64,000 nucleotides of DNA from Pseudoxanthomonas sp. (GTDB lineage Bacteria; Pseudomonadota; Gammaproteobacteria; Xanthomonadales; Xanthomonadaceae). A program made the translations under genes and the position numbers. How positions within the stretch are numbered: position 1 is the stretch's first letter; every line of letters starts with the position of its first letter. Positions 35,043 through 45,175 of the stretch are shown piece after piece. Under the pieces are notes generated by a model. That model was given only the letters and a program-made list of their open reading frames with translations. It was not told where the DNA came from and did not search any database. The DNA is taken from the NCBI RefSeq assembly GCF_002863005.1, contig NZ_PKDG01000010.1:1-64000 (forward strand). The letters run 5' to 3'.

Positions 35043-37028
35043 TTAACGGGGGCCGGGTTCGGCGTCGCCCAGCGCCTTCGACTTGGCGCCGGTGCGGTAG
35101 AGCAGCCAGCCCACGATCGCCAGGATCACGAGGCCGACGATCTCGCCCTGCTGGAAGGCTTCCGGCAGCACCAGCACGTCGCGATCCTTGAACACGTAGA
35201 TAGCGATGCCGACCGCGATGCCCATCAGCGCTTCACCGGTAATCAGGCCCGCGGCGAACAGGGTGCCGGGACGGTGGATGCGGTCGCGCGCTTCCTCGTC
35301 CTTCGTGCCGACCATGCCGTGGCGCTTCTCGACCAGGTAGGCGAGCAGGCCGCCGAGGAAGATCGGCACCATCAGCTCCAGCGGCAGGTAGATGCCGATC
35401 GCGGCAGCCAATACCGGCACGCGGAAGCTGCTGCCCTTGGCTTTCAGCGTCTCGTCGACGGCGATGATGATCGCGCCGATGACCGCGCCGATGCCGATGA
35501 TGCCCCACGGCAGTTCGCCACCGAACAGGCCCTTGGCGACCGATGCCATCAGCGTGGCCTGCGGGGCGGAAAGCGGATTCGGATGTTCGGCCGTCGGTGC
35601 ACCGATGCCGTAGGCCTCGGACAGGATGTTCAGCACCGGCGCCATGATCAGCGCGCAGGAGAACGCGCCGATGCCCAGCATCAGCTGCTGCTTCCACGGG
35701 GTCGCACCGACCAGGTAACCCGCCTTGAGGTCCTGCAGGTTGTCGCCACCCACGGCCGCCGCGCAGCACACCACGGCACCGATCATGATCGCAGCCACGG
35801 CGCCCAACGGCGCCCCACCGGAACCGACCGCCATGCGGCCGCTCTCGCCGAGCAGCAACAGCAGCACGACGGAGGCGAACAGGATGGTGGCGATGGTGAT
35901 GCCCGACACCGGGTTGTTCGACGAACCCACCAGGCCGGCCAGGTAGGCCGATACGGACACGAACAGGAAGCCGGCCACGATCATGATGATCGCCATCGGG
36001 ATGCTGACGTGCCACATGCCGACGATGGCCTGGTAAAGCAGCAGCAGCGGCAGCACGAAGACCACCAGCGCCACCAGCATCCACTTCATCGGCAGGTCGC
36101 GCTCGGTCTCGGCGACATCGGCGCCACCGGAACCGGCGCGCGCGGCGGCGATGCCGCTCTTCACGCCCGACAGCAGCGACTTGCGCAGCGAGAACAGCGT
36201 CCACACGCCGCCGATCAGCATCGCGCCCACGCCCAGGTAGCGGATCTTCGCCGACCAGATGGCACCGGCCACGTCTTCGGCACCTGCGCCTGCGATGCTT
36301 TGCGCCAGCGCAGGATCGGTACCCATGAAAAACATGTGGTACAGCGGGATGGCGATATGCCAGGACAGGATGCTGCCCGACAGCACCACGATGCCGATGT
36401 TCAGGCCCACGATGTAGCCCACGCCCAGCAATGCGGGCGACAGGTTGGTGCCCATGTAACCGAGGTACTTGCCGAAGAAACCCGCGCCCGCGGCGGTGTC
36501 CGGGATCAGGCGCATGCCGCTGTGCGCGGCGACCTTCAACACGGCACCGATGGCGGCGGAGAACGCCAGGATCTTCAGGCCCGGCCCCGGATTCTCACCC
36601 GCCTTGAGCACTTCGGCAGCGGCCTTGCCTTCGGGGAACGGCAGCGGCTCCTCGACGATCATCGAGCGGCGCAGCGGCACCGAGAACAGCACGCCCAGTA
36701 GACCACCGAGGCCGGCGATCGCCAGCACCCAGGAATACTGGAAGTCCTGCCAGTAGCCGAGGATGATCAGCGCGGGGATCGTGAAGATCACGCCGGCCGC
36801 GATCGACGAGCCGGCGGAGGCGCCGGTCTGCACGATGTTGTTCTCCAGGATCGTGCCGCCGCCCAGCAGGCGCAGCACGCCCATCGAAACGACGGCCGCC
36901 GGGATGGCGGTGGCCACGGTCAGGCCGGCGAACAGGCCCAGGTAGGCGTTGGCGGCCGACAGCACGACGGCCAGCACGATGGCCAGCACGACGGCGCGGA
37001 AGGTAAGTTGCGGGGTCCCCGAGCTCAT
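35043..37028 (-). CDS. OPT-family oligopeptide transporter
   Basis: 661 residues with roughly 16 hydrophobic segments. Recognisable pieces are the first helix pair (AANAYLGLFAGLTVATAIPAAV), ILENNIVQTGASAGSSIAAG and VGGDNLQDLKAGYLVGATPW, all typical of bacterial OPT proteins. Known members import oligopeptides or metal-siderophore complexes. The start at 37028 has only a weak GGGAA site. It is divergent from a POT peptide symporter across 112 bases. Confidence 0.92.
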   Translation of the reverse strand: MSSGTPQLTFRAVVLAIVLAVVLSAANAYLGLFAGLTVATAIPAAVVSMGVLRLLGGGTILENNIVQTGASAGSSIAAGVIFTIPALIILGYWQDFQYSWVLAIAGLGGLLGVLFSVPLRRSMIVEEPLPFPEGKAAAEVLKAGENPGPGLKILAFSAAIGAVLKVAAHSGMRLIPDTAAGAGFFGKYLGYMGTNLSPALLGVGYIVGLNIGIVVLSGSILSWHIAIPLYHMFFMGTDPALAQSIAGAGAEDVAGAIWSAKIRYLGVGAMLIGGVWTLFSLRKSLLSGVKSGIAAARAGSGGADVAETERDLPMKWMLVALVVFVLPLLLLYQAIVGMWHVSIPMAIIMIVAGFLFVSVSAYLAGLVGSSNNPVSGITIATILFASVVLLLLLGESGRMAVGSGGAPLGAVAAIMIGAVVCCAAAVGGDNLQDLKAGYLVGATPWKQQLMLGIGAFSCALIMAPVLNILSEAYGIGAPTAEHPNPLSAPQATLMASVAKGLFGGELPWGIIGIGAVIGAIIIAVDETLKAKGSSFRVPVLAAAIGIYLPLELMVPIFLGGLLAYLVEKRHGMVGTKDEEARDRIHRPGTLFAAGLITGEALMGIAVGIAIYVFKDRDVLVLPEAFQQGEIVGLVILAIVGWLLYRTGAKSKALGDAEPGPR

Positions 37029-37140
37029 TGCATGTTCCCGAATTGCGGAAAGCCGACACGCTAGCGTCCGCTGCCCGGCAAGTCCAGCCGGAACGCGCGC
37101 CGTCGCTATACTCGCCGCGGAATCCACGCCGGAGCGGCCC

Positions 37141-38952
37141 TTGACCCCCCTCGCCCCCGCGGCCACCGGCCGCGACGACTTCCTGGGCCACCCCAAGGGG
37201 GTCTACGTCTGCTTCTTCACCGAGATGTGGGAGCGCTTCTCCTTCTACGGGATGAAGGCGCTGCTGCTGCTGTACCTGACCAAGTACCACCTGTTCGCCG
37301 ACGGCGCGGGCTACGACCTCATCGGGGCCTACGGCGGACTGGTCTACTGCGTGCCCGTGATCGGCGGCGTACTGGCCGACCGCTGGCTAGGCATGCGCAA
37401 GGCGGTGGTCTTCGGCGGATTGCTGCTGGTGGCCGGCCATGCCGGCATGGCGCTCGAAGGCGCGGCTGCGACCATGGACGCTGGCGTGGTAACGCGCGAT
37501 GAAGGCGCGCTGCGCGCAATGTACCTGTCGCTCGCGCTGATCGTCATGGGTGTTGGCTTCCTGAAGCCCAACATCACCGGCATCGTCGGCCGGCTGTATC
37601 CAGCGGGCGACCCGCGCCGTGATGGCGGCTTCAGCCTTTTTTACGCCGGCATCAACCTCGGCGCCCTGCTCGCCTCGCTGGTTTGCGGCTATCTCGGCGA
37701 GACGCTGGGCTGGAAGTACGGTTTCGGCGCGGCCGGCATCGGCATGCTGCTGGGCCTGGCGATGTTCCTCTGGGGCCGGCGCTACCTGCAGGGCCACGCC
37801 GAACCACCCTCGCCCGCGGCACTGCGCGTAGCGGTATTGGGAGTTCCACGGGAATGGCTGATCTACGCGGGCGCAGCACTGGGCGTGCTGCCCGTGGCGT
37901 GGCTGATGTGGGCGGCGGCCAACGGCGCGTTCGCGCTGGGCGGCGAATTCTCGCTCGCGCTAGCGCTGATGCTGCTGGTGCTGGCCACGGTGCTGGCGTG
38001 GTTCCTCTGGTTCATCACCACGCAATGCGCGCCGGTGCAGCGTCGCCAGATGCTGGCGTTGATGGCGCTGATCTTCATGTGCCTGGTGTTCTTCACGCTG
38101 TACGAGCAGACGTACGGCTCGTGGGTGATGTTCACCGACAGGATGCTGACGAAAGACCTGTTCCCGTCATTGGTACAGCCGGCAGCGGTGGTGGTCTGGT
38201 CGGATAGCGTTGCCGCGAACATCGCGCTCTTCCTCGGCAGCGCGCCGTGGTCCACCTGGGCGCTGGTGGCGATGCCGCTGTCGTTCGTGATCGCGTCGCG
38301 CTGGTCGGAGCGGAGCACGCGCCCCGGACCACCGCGCGCACTGTTCCTCGGCACCGCTGCGCTGATGGTGGTGCTGGTGCTGCGCGACTCGTTGGTGCTG
38401 CCGCAGACGGCCGGCTCACTGACCTACCTGGGTGCGATGTTCCTGGTGGTGCTGGCGCCCGTGTTCGCGTGGCTGTGGGCCACGCTGGGACGACGCAGCC
38501 TCGATCCGTCCAAGCCGGTGAAAGGCGCGCTGGGCCTGTTGTTCGGCGGTCTGTCCTTCATCCCGCTGGCGCTCGCGGCGCAACAGGTGGGTGACACTGG
38601 CGTGGTCGCGAGCGTGTGGTGGCTGGTGCTGGCCTACCTGTTGCTCGAGATCGGCGAGATGTGCCTCGCCCCGGTTAGCCTGGCCGCCGTCACCGAACTG
38701 TCGGTGCCGCGCGTGGTGAGCTCGATGATGGGCATGTGGCTGCTGGCCACCGCATTCTCGGAAACGCTTGCCGCACAGTTCGGCAAACTTGCGGCGATGG
38801 ATATGCCGGACGATGGCGCACTCGATATCGCGCACGCGGCCACCGGCTTCGCCGACCTGTTCTGGCTGATGATGTGGATCGGCCTGGGATGCGCCGTCAT
38901 CGCGCTGTTGGCCTCGCCGTGGTTGCGGCGGGCGATGCGCACGACGGAGTGA
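37141..38952 (+). CDS. POT/PTR-family proton-coupled di-/tripeptide symporter
   Basis: 603 residues, 12-14 helices. The family signature FFTEMWERFSFYG (residues 25-37) contains ExxER, used in proton coupling; a second conserved block is GGFSLFYAGINLGALLASLVCGYL. The start is TTG at 37141, supported by GGAG seven bases upstream and by the signature's usual distance from the N terminus. It shares its control region with the divergent OPT gene. Confidence 0.92.
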   Translation: MTPLAPAATGRDDFLGHPKGVYVCFFTEMWERFSFYGMKALLLLYLTKYHLFADGAGYDLIGAYGGLVYCVPVIGGVLADRWLGMRKAVVFGGLLLVAGHAGMALEGAAATMDAGVVTRDEGALRAMYLSLALIVMGVGFLKPNITGIVGRLYPAGDPRRDGGFSLFYAGINLGALLASLVCGYLGETLGWKYGFGAAGIGMLLGLAMFLWGRRYLQGHAEPPSPAALRVAVLGVPREWLIYAGAALGVLPVAWLMWAAANGAFALGGEFSLALALMLLVLATVLAWFLWFITTQCAPVQRRQMLALMALIFMCLVFFTLYEQTYGSWVMFTDRMLTKDLFPSLVQPAAVVVWSDSVAANIALFLGSAPWSTWALVAMPLSFVIASRWSERSTRPGPPRALFLGTAALMVVLVLRDSLVLPQTAGSLTYLGAMFLVVLAPVFAWLWATLGRRSLDPSKPVKGALGLLFGGLSFIPLALAAQQVGDTGVVASVWWLVLAYLLLEIGEMCLAPVSLAAVTELSVPRVVSSMMGMWLLATAFSETLAAQFGKLAAMDMPDDGALDIAHAATGFADLFWLMMWIGLGCAVIALLASPWLRRAMRTTE

Positions 38953-38969
38953 CCGGTCTTGCGATGGTA

Positions 38970-38988
38970 GGGCGGCGGGTGGCCGCCC
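38970..38988. repeat. hairpin between converging peptide symporter and S9 peptidase genes
   Basis: GGGCGGC (38970-38976) and GCCGCCC (38982-38988) form a 7-bp stem with a 5-base loop. There is no T run. It could be a weak bidirectional pause site or a small repeat element. Confidence 0.4.
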
Positions 38989-39000
38989 GTACAGGATGTC

Positions 39001-40977
39001 CTACTTTGCCGTTGCGCCACCGAGATGGCGACTGAAGAACGCCAGCAGCTTCGTGTAGTAGTCGCGCTGGTTTTCTTCCTTGTAGTAGCCGTGACCTTCG
39101 GTGCGGTAGTAAACCGCTTCCACCGGCACGCCCGCCGCCTTCAAGCGACGTTCCATCAGTTCGGTGTGCTGGACAGGCGCGCGCTCGTCTTCACCGCCCG
39201 CCGCAAGGAACACCGGCGCCTTGATGCGGTCTGCCATGTTGGCCGGTGACACGGCCGCCACGTCCTTCGCTTCCCCTATCCAGTCGCGCAGGTAATAGCG
39301 ACCCGATTTCGCTTCGCGGATGTCACCGCGCGTATGCATCATGGTCAGGTCATAGACGCCGACGTTGCCAGCGGCGCATCGATACAGATCGGGCTCCTTC
39401 GCCGCGCCGGTCAACGCTGCGTATGCGCCGTAGCTCGCGCCATAGATGCAAATCCTCTTCGCATCCGCGACACCGGTCCGGACTGCCCAGCGGGTCGCAT
39501 CCGTCAGGTCGTCCTGCATGGCGCCGCCCCACTGGCGGGCGCCGGCTTGACGGAAGCCGCGCCCGTAGCCGCCCGAGCCGCGGAAATTGACCTGCAGCAC
39601 AGCGTAGCCTGCGGCGGCGAGCATCTGTACGTCGCCGTCGAATCCCCAGCGGTCGCGAATACCGTAAGGTCCTCCATGTGGATACACGACGAGCGGAAGA
39701 TTCTTGCCGTCGGTCCCTACGGGCAACGTCAGGTAGCCATGCAGGACGAGACCGTCGCGCGCCTTGAGCTGGATCGGCGTCATCGGCGCCAGCCGCTCGG
39801 GGTCGAGCCAGTCGCGACGACTCAACAGATAATCCATCTTCCGCGCCGCGACATCGAAGACATAGAAGTCGCCCGGATTCCGATCCGAAGACACTTGCAC
39901 CAGCGCCAGCTTGCCGTCGCGCGTCACGGAGGTGATTTCGACAAACTCGTTCGGGAACGCCTCCTCCACGCTCTGCAGCAATCGGGCTTCCGGATGCTGG
40001 GGATCCAGCGGAAGCACGTCCGGCTTTCCGTCGAAGAACACGGCGGCCATCGGGCTCCCGGTTCTGTCATGCGCATGCAGGACCGCATCCGGATCGACAT
40101 TCGCGTTACGCAGCACGTCCTTGCGCTCACCGGTGGCGACGTTCCAGGCGATGATCGCGTCCGTCCCATCGGCCCGTTCCACGTTGAGATAGGCCACGCG
40201 GGGATCCGCACCGAAACCGAGCGGGAGCTCCACGCGGGCGGTATCCAGTTCGTCGTTGATGCGCTGCCATTCCTTCCCGTCACCCTCCCGGTAGTAGAGC
40301 TGGCTCGCGTTTTCGACGGTCCTTCCATACGCGAACCGAACGACACCCGAGCCATCAGTCAGGAAGTCAGATTCCTGCACGGGCGCGCGCGCGAGCAGCA
40401 CGCGACGACCGCTGTAGACGTCCATTTTCTCCGCACGCGTATAGGAATGATCTCCGAACGGGCGGATCATGACGACGACATTCCGGTCATCATCGGGAAG
40501 CGTATCCACCAGGAAGCCCGCGACGGCCTCCGCTTTCTTTGGCTGGATGCGCGTTGCGACCCCTTCGGCTTCGACCCGGTACCCGAGCAGGTTCTCCTTC
40601 TTCGACCCGTCGGCATTCATTGCGTACAGCTCACCGGTGAGCTGCGGCAGGTCTAGTGAACCGAGCTTCTGGGCGACCGAGAACATCACACGGTCGGGGT
40701 TGACCCACCAGAAATCCGCCACGTGGTTGTTCTTGCCCAACGACGCGGCGGCCAACACGCGATTGTCCTTCCGGCTCAGGACCACGAGTCCCGTCCGGTC
40801 TTCCTTCTGCACGGTGGCCGCCAGGAATTCGCCATCGGGCGACAGCTTGATGTCGGTGAAGGCATCCTTGCGGACAAACGGCCCGATATCGATAACCGTA
40901 ACCGCGCCCACCGGCATGGCCACGACGCACACGCAGACCATGACGGCCCCACGGACCATCTTCGAAAACATCCCCAT
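39001..40977 (-). CDS. exported S9-family peptidase, second copy type
   Basis: 658 residues. The start at 40977 has GGGGAGG five bases upstream and yields a signal peptide ending near residue 25 (PVGA). A poorly conserved propeller region leads to an alpha/beta hydrolase domain with Ser515 in IYGASYGAYAAL, Asp597 in GGEDERAP and His629 in TEGHGYY. It is distant from the other S9 protein in this window and resembles the Xanthomonadaceae S9 proteins that start with a VIDIGPFVRKDAFTDIKLSPDG-like lead. Substrate unknown. Confidence 0.9.
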   Translation of the reverse strand: MGMFSKMVRGAVMVCVCVVAMPVGAVTVIDIGPFVRKDAFTDIKLSPDGEFLAATVQKEDRTGLVVLSRKDNRVLAAASLGKNNHVADFWWVNPDRVMFSVAQKLGSLDLPQLTGELYAMNADGSKKENLLGYRVEAEGVATRIQPKKAEAVAGFLVDTLPDDDRNVVVMIRPFGDHSYTRAEKMDVYSGRRVLLARAPVQESDFLTDGSGVVRFAYGRTVENASQLYYREGDGKEWQRINDELDTARVELPLGFGADPRVAYLNVERADGTDAIIAWNVATGERKDVLRNANVDPDAVLHAHDRTGSPMAAVFFDGKPDVLPLDPQHPEARLLQSVEEAFPNEFVEITSVTRDGKLALVQVSSDRNPGDFYVFDVAARKMDYLLSRRDWLDPERLAPMTPIQLKARDGLVLHGYLTLPVGTDGKNLPLVVYPHGGPYGIRDRWGFDGDVQMLAAAGYAVLQVNFRGSGGYGRGFRQAGARQWGGAMQDDLTDATRWAVRTGVADAKRICIYGASYGAYAALTGAAKEPDLYRCAAGNVGVYDLTMMHTRGDIREAKSGRYYLRDWIGEAKDVAAVSPANMADRIKAPVFLAAGGEDERAPVQHTELMERRLKAAGVPVEAVYYRTEGHGYYKEENQRDYYTKLLAFFSRHLGGATAK

Positions 40978-41074
40978 ATTGCCTCCCCAGGCCACGAAGA
41001 GCTCATCGTTCCACAGCAAGGACGCGCATTCAACGACGACGGGGAAGCCCTGCCACCTGCAGGACCAGGCGATC

Positions 41075-41962
41075 TCAGCCCGCGAGTACCTTTCGCAGAC
41101 CCTCGCGCCAGTCCGGCATCGCGTATCCGAGGCGTCGCTCCAGCTTGCCGACGTCGAGGCAGGAGTAAGCGGGCCGTCGCGCGCGCGTCGGATAGTCGGC
41201 CGTCGTGATCGCGACCACGCGGGGCGCGCGTGGGATCAGCCCCTGCGTGATCGCCTCGTCGAAGATGGCTTCGGCGAAGCCGTGCCAACTCGTCTCGCCC
41301 TGAGGAGTCAGGTGGTAGGTGCCGGAGACGGCATCGCCTTCTCTCAGCAGCGCCGCCGTCACCTCCGCGATCAGGGTTGCGGGTGTCGGTGTCCCGATCT
41401 GGTCGGCCACCACGCGCAGTTCGTCGCGCTCTGCACCCACCCGCAGCATGGTGCGCATGAAGTTGTGCCCATGCTGGCCGTACACCCACGCCGTGCGCAG
41501 GATCAGATGCGCGCCGCCGGCTGCCCGCACGGCCTCCTCGCCCGCCAGCTTGCTTGCGCCGTATACGCCCAACGGGTCCACAGCATCGTCTTCGCGATAG
41601 GGACGCGTACCCTGCCCGTCGAACACATAATCCGTCGAGTAGTGCACGAACGGAATGCCGCGGGAGGCGCAAGCACGCGCCAGTACGCCCGGAGCGTCTG
41701 CATTGGCGCGAAACGCCGCCGCCTCGTCGTCTTCTGCCTTGTCCACCGCCGTGTAGGCCGCCGCATTGACGACGGCGATAGGCGCGATCCGCTCCACCAG
41801 ATCAGCGAGCGTGTCGGGCCGGTCCAGGTCGGCGATCTCGCAGGCGCTTCCATCAGGCAACGCGCCCGACCGGGTGGTCGCCACTATCGGTCCCAACGGT
41901 GCCAGGCTGCGCCTCAACGCATGTCCGACCTGTCCGTTGGCGCCAAGTACCAGGACCGTCAT
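41075..41962 (-). CDS. rfbD: dTDP-4-dehydrorhamnose reductase
   Basis: 295-residue extended-SDR enzyme for the last step of dTDP-L-rhamnose synthesis. Motifs: LGANGQVGHALRR for the cofactor, NAAAYTAVDKAEDD, STDYVFDG and YGASKLAGE with the catalytic Tyr and Lys. Its start overlaps the rfbC stop (ATGA). It is the last gene of rfbBACD; the product feeds lipopolysaccharide or exopolysaccharide. Confidence 0.95.
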   Translation of the reverse strand: MTVLVLGANGQVGHALRRSLAPLGPIVATTRSGALPDGSACEIADLDRPDTLADLVERIAPIAVVNAAAYTAVDKAEDDEAAAFRANADAPGVLARACASRGIPFVHYSTDYVFDGQGTRPYREDDAVDPLGVYGASKLAGEEAVRAAGGAHLILRTAWVYGQHGHNFMRTMLRVGAERDELRVVADQIGTPTPATLIAEVTAALLREGDAVSGTYHLTPQGETSWHGFAEAIFDEAITQGLIPRAPRVVAITTADYPTRARRPAYSCLDVGKLERRLGYAMPDWREGLRKVLAG

Positions 41963-42516
41963 GACGTGAACGTCGGCAGGCGATCCGGCGCGATGCCCGC
42001 CAACAGGGGAGCCACTGCGTCCTTGGCCGACAACTGCGGATCACTCACGGGCCACTCCACGCCGATCGCCGGATCGTCCCAGCGCACGCTGGCGTCTGCG
42101 TCCCTGTCGTATAGAGCCGTGCAGAGATAACTGAAGACCGCGCGCTCGGAGACGACGGCGAACCCGTGCGCGAAGCCTTCCGGAATCCAGAATTGCCGTT
42201 TGTTCTCGGCGCTCAACATCACGGCTTCCCACTGCCCGAAGGTGGCGGAGCCGCGGCGGATGTCGACGGCCACGTCGTAGACCTCGCCTTCCAGGACGCT
42301 GACCAGCTTGCCCTGTGGATTCGGCCACTGGTAGTGCAAGCCGCGGAGTACACCACGCGACGAGGACGAAACGTTGCTCTGGACGAACTTCGTCGGCAGA
42401 CCGCGCTCGCCAAAACGCGCAGCGTTCCAGGTTTCGAAGAAGAAGCCGCGCTCATCCCCGAAGACGGCCGGCTCGATGACGACGCAGCCCGGCAGCCGGG
42501 TTTCAATCAACTTCAC
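41959..42516 (-). CDS. rfbC: dTDP-4-dehydrorhamnose 3,5-epimerase
   Basis: 185-residue cupin-fold epimerase. The core motifs [20 protein letters not shown] and [11 protein letters not shown], with the active-site His in LRGLHYQ, are intact. The start is GTG at 42516, overlapping the rfbA stop by four bases (GTGA), which explains the absence of a nearby ATG. Confidence 0.95.
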   Translation of the reverse strand: MKLIETRLPGCVVIEPAVFGDERGFFFETWNAARFGERGLPTKFVQSNVSSSSRGVLRGLHYQWPNPQGKLVSVLEGEVYDVAVDIRRGSATFGQWEAVMLSAENKRQFWIPEGFAHGFAVVSERAVFSYLCTALYDRDADASVRWDDPAIGVEWPVSDPQLSAKDAVAPLLAGIAPDRLPTFTS

Positions 42517-43400
42517 TTCACGATCCCACGTGCCGCGAGCGAAAGCAGATATTGTCCATACCCATTCTTGGCCAATGGTGCAGCCAGCTTCTCGACTTGG
42601 GCCGCATCGATCCATCCATTGCCGAATGCGATCTCTTCAGGGCAGCACACCCGCAGCCCCTGTCGCGCCTCGATGGTCTCGATGAAATTCGAGGCCTCCA
42701 GCAGCGACTGGTGGGTACCCGTATCGAGCCATGCGTGACCGCGGCCCAGCGGCTCCAGGTGGAGAGCCCCCGCCTCGAGGTAACGACGATTGAGGTCGGT
42801 GATCTCCAACTCGCCACGGGGGGAAGGCTTCAGTTCCGACGCGTATTGGCTAGCATGGCCGTCATAGAAATACAGACCAGTCACGGCGTAGTTGGATCGC
42901 GGTTTGACCGGCTTCTCTTCGATGCCGACGACACGCCCCTCCTTGTCGAACTCCGCGACACCGTAGCGCTCCGGATCGTTGACCCAGTATCCGAAAACGG
43001 TGGCCCCGCCGGCGCGGGCATCGGCGCGACGAAGCTGTTCGGTGAATCCGTGGCCATAGAAGATGTTGTCGCCCAGCACCAGGCAGCTCGGCTTGCCATC
43101 CACGAAGTCGCGACCGATCAGGTAGGCCTGCGCCAACCCGTCCGGGCTCGGCTGAACGGCATACTGGATGTCCATGCCCCACTGGGATCCGTCGCCCAGC
43201 AACGCCTTGAACAGCGCCTGTTCGTGTGGCGTGTTGATCACCAGCACTTCGCGGATGCCCGCCAGCATCAGCACGCTGAGCGGGTAATAGATCATCGGCT
43301 TGTCGTAGACCGGCAGCAGTTGCTTGCTGATGGCCTGCGTCAGCGGATACAGGCGGGTGCCAGAGCCGCCGGCCAGGATAATGCCCTTGCGCATTGTCAT
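42513..43400 (-). CDS. rfbA: glucose-1-phosphate thymidylyltransferase
   Basis: 295 residues. Nucleotidyltransferase signature [19 protein letters not shown] near the N terminus, then [12 protein letters not shown] and [11 protein letters not shown]. It makes dTDP-glucose, the entry point of the rhamnose pathway. Two ATGs two codons apart (43400 and 43394) are possible starts; the first is better placed behind AGGGAAG. It lies 12 bases after rfbB. Confidence 0.95.
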   Translation of the reverse strand: MTMRKGIILAGGSGTRLYPLTQAISKQLLPVYDKPMIYYPLSVLMLAGIREVLVINTPHEQALFKALLGDGSQWGMDIQYAVQPSPDGLAQAYLIGRDFVDGKPSCLVLGDNIFYGHGFTEQLRRADARAGGATVFGYWVNDPERYGVAEFDKEGRVVGIEEKPVKPRSNYAVTGLYFYDGHASQYASELKPSPRGELEITDLNRRYLEAGALHLEPLGRGHAWLDTGTHQSLLEASNFIETIEARQGLRVCCPEEIAFGNGWIDAAQVEKLAAPLAKNGYGQYLLSLAARGIVK

Positions 43401-43412
43401 CGTCGTCTTCCC

Positions 43413-44468
43413 TTACGCGGCCGTGCCGATGCGTTCCAGGCGGTAGCTGCCGTCCAGCACGCGCTTCACCCAATCCTGGTTGGACAGATACCAGTCGACG
43501 GTTTCAGCGATGCCCTGTTCGAAGGTGTACTCGGGCTCCCAGCCCAGCTCGTCGCGCAACTTCGATGCATCGATCGCGTAGCGCCGGTCATGGCCAGGCC
43601 GGTCGGCGACGAAGGTGATCTGGGTGCTGCGGGATTGCCCATCAGCGCGCGGCACGCGTTCATCCAGCAACGCGCAGATCGTGTGCACGACCTCGAGGTT
43701 CTGTTTTTCGGCGTTGCCGCCGACATTGTAGGTTTCGCCGACGCGCCCCTTCTCCAGCACACGGCGGATGGCGCTGCAATGGTCACCGACGAACAGCCAG
43801 TCGCGCACGTTCTTGCCATCGCCATACACGGGCAGCGGTTCACCCGCCAGTGCACGCGCGATGATCAGCGGAATCAGTTTCTCGGGGAAATGATACGGGC
43901 CGTAGTTGTTCGAGCAATTGGTCGTCAGGACCGGCAAGCCATACGTGTGGTGGAAGGCGCGGACCAGGTGGTCGGACGCGGCCTTGGACGCCGAATACGG
44001 TGAGTTGGGCGCATAAGGCGTAGTTTCCGTGAACTTGCCGGTCTCCCCCAGCGATCCGTAGACCTCGTCGGTGGACACGTGCAGGAAACGGAAATTCCCT
44101 CGCCGCTCGCCCTCCAATGCCTTCCAGTAGTCGCGCGTCGCCTCCAGCAGGCCCAGCGTGCCGACGACGTTGGTCTGGATGAAGGCGCCGGGCCCGTCGA
44201 TGGAACGGTCGACGTGGCTCTCCGCCGCGAAGTTGACGACCGCATCGGGGCGGTGCTCGCCGAGCAGTCGCGACACCATATCCCGGTCGCCAATATCGCC
44301 CTGCGCGAATACATGCAGCGGATTGTCCTGGAGGGATGCCAGGGTATCGAGGTTGCCGGCGTAGGTCAGGGCATCGAGGTTGACCACCTTGATGCCGCTG
44401 GCGACGGCGCGCAGCACGAAGTTCCCGCCAATGAAACCGGCGCCGCCGGTCACGAGCCATGTCGGCAT
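43413..44468 (-). CDS. rfbB: dTDP-glucose 4,6-dehydratase
   Basis: 351-residue extended SDR. The NAD-binding [10 protein letters not shown] is at the N terminus; [11 protein letters not shown] and [10 protein letters not shown] carry the catalytic Asp-Glu and Tyr-Lys. It converts dTDP-glucose to the 4-keto-6-deoxy sugar. It is first gene of rfbBACD, and its promoter should lie in the 56 bases separating it from ssb or further upstream through ssb. Confidence 0.95.
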   Translation of the reverse strand: MPTWLVTGGAGFIGGNFVLRAVASGIKVVNLDALTYAGNLDTLASLQDNPLHVFAQGDIGDRDMVSRLLGEHRPDAVVNFAAESHVDRSIDGPGAFIQTNVVGTLGLLEATRDYWKALEGERRGNFRFLHVSTDEVYGSLGETGKFTETTPYAPNSPYSASKAASDHLVRAFHHTYGLPVLTTNCSNNYGPYHFPEKLIPLIIARALAGEPLPVYGDGKNVRDWLFVGDHCSAIRRVLEKGRVGETYNVGGNAEKQNLEVVHTICALLDERVPRADGQSRSTQITFVADRPGHDRRYAIDASKLRDELGWEPEYTFEQGIAETVDWYLSNQDWVKRVLDGSYRLERIGTAA

Positions 44469-44524
44469 GTAATGCTCCTTAGTTCAGTGCAGATTGCTTT
44501 CCGTTCGATCGCGAAACGCGATCC

Positions 44525-45022
44525 TCAGAACGGAATGTCGTCATCCGCGAAATCGTCCATCGGCGCCGGTTGCGAAGTCGGTGCAGGCGCGGAACGGCGC
44601 TGACCGCCGCCACCCCCCTGGCTGCCATAGTCCTGGCGCGGCGCGCGGGCCGGGCGGTCGCCGCCCATGCCACCGCCACCACCGCCCTCACGGCCGCCCA
44701 GCATCTGCATCTCGTCGGCGATGATGTCGGTGGAGTACTTCTCCTGCCCGTCCTGGCCGGTGTACTTGTCGTAGCGGATCGAGCCTTCCACGTACACCGA
44801 GCTGCCCTTGCGCAGGTATTCGCCGGCGATCTCGCCGAGCTTGCCGAAGAACACCACGCGGTGCCATTCGGTGCGCTCCTGCTGGTTGCCGTCCTTGTCC
44901 TTGCGCACGCTGGTGGTCGCCAGGCTGATGCGGGTGATCGCCATGCCACCCTGGGTGTAGCGGGTTTCTGGGTCGTTGCCGAGGTTGCCGACCAGGATGA
45001 CTTTATTGATGCCGCGGGCCAT
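44525..45022 (-). CDS. ssb: single-stranded DNA-binding protein
   Basis: 165 residues. An OB-fold domain (about 1-110; [19 protein letters not shown] at the start and [20 protein letters not shown]) is followed by a Gly/Arg/Pro-rich linker and the acidic tip DDIPF that recruits replication and repair proteins. Divergent from ispB across 153 bases. Confidence 0.96.
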   Translation of the reverse strand: MARGINKVILVGNLGNDPETRYTQGGMAITRISLATTSVRKDKDGNQQERTEWHRVVFFGKLGEIAGEYLRKGSSVYVEGSIRYDKYTGQDGQEKYSTDIIADEMQMLGGREGGGGGGMGGDRPARAPRQDYGSQGGGGGQRRSAPAPTSQPAPMDDFADDDIPF

Positions 45023-45143
45023 ATCGATATCCGTTCAGGGATGCCCGCCGAGCGCGGGCAAAGACCAGTGAAGTATACCCGTCGGGGTCCCGCCATCGGC
45101 CGCCGACCGGCTCACATGTAGGGCATTGCCGCACGCCAGACCT

Positions 45144-45149
45144 TATAAT
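45144..45149 (+). promoter_or_regulatory. ispB: candidate -10 element of ispB
   Basis: A perfect TATAAT lies 26 bases upstream of the ispB start in the ssb-ispB gap. No convincing -35 is seen at 16-18 bases, so spacing or an activator may compensate. Confidence 0.4.
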
Positions 45150-45175
45150 TACGTGACTTTCCGGCACCTTGCCCC

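Noticed and set aside
38970..38988. Hairpin between the POT symporter and S9 peptidase as a rho-independent terminator
   Set aside because: No T tract on either side; kept only as a low-confidence repeat/hairpin.
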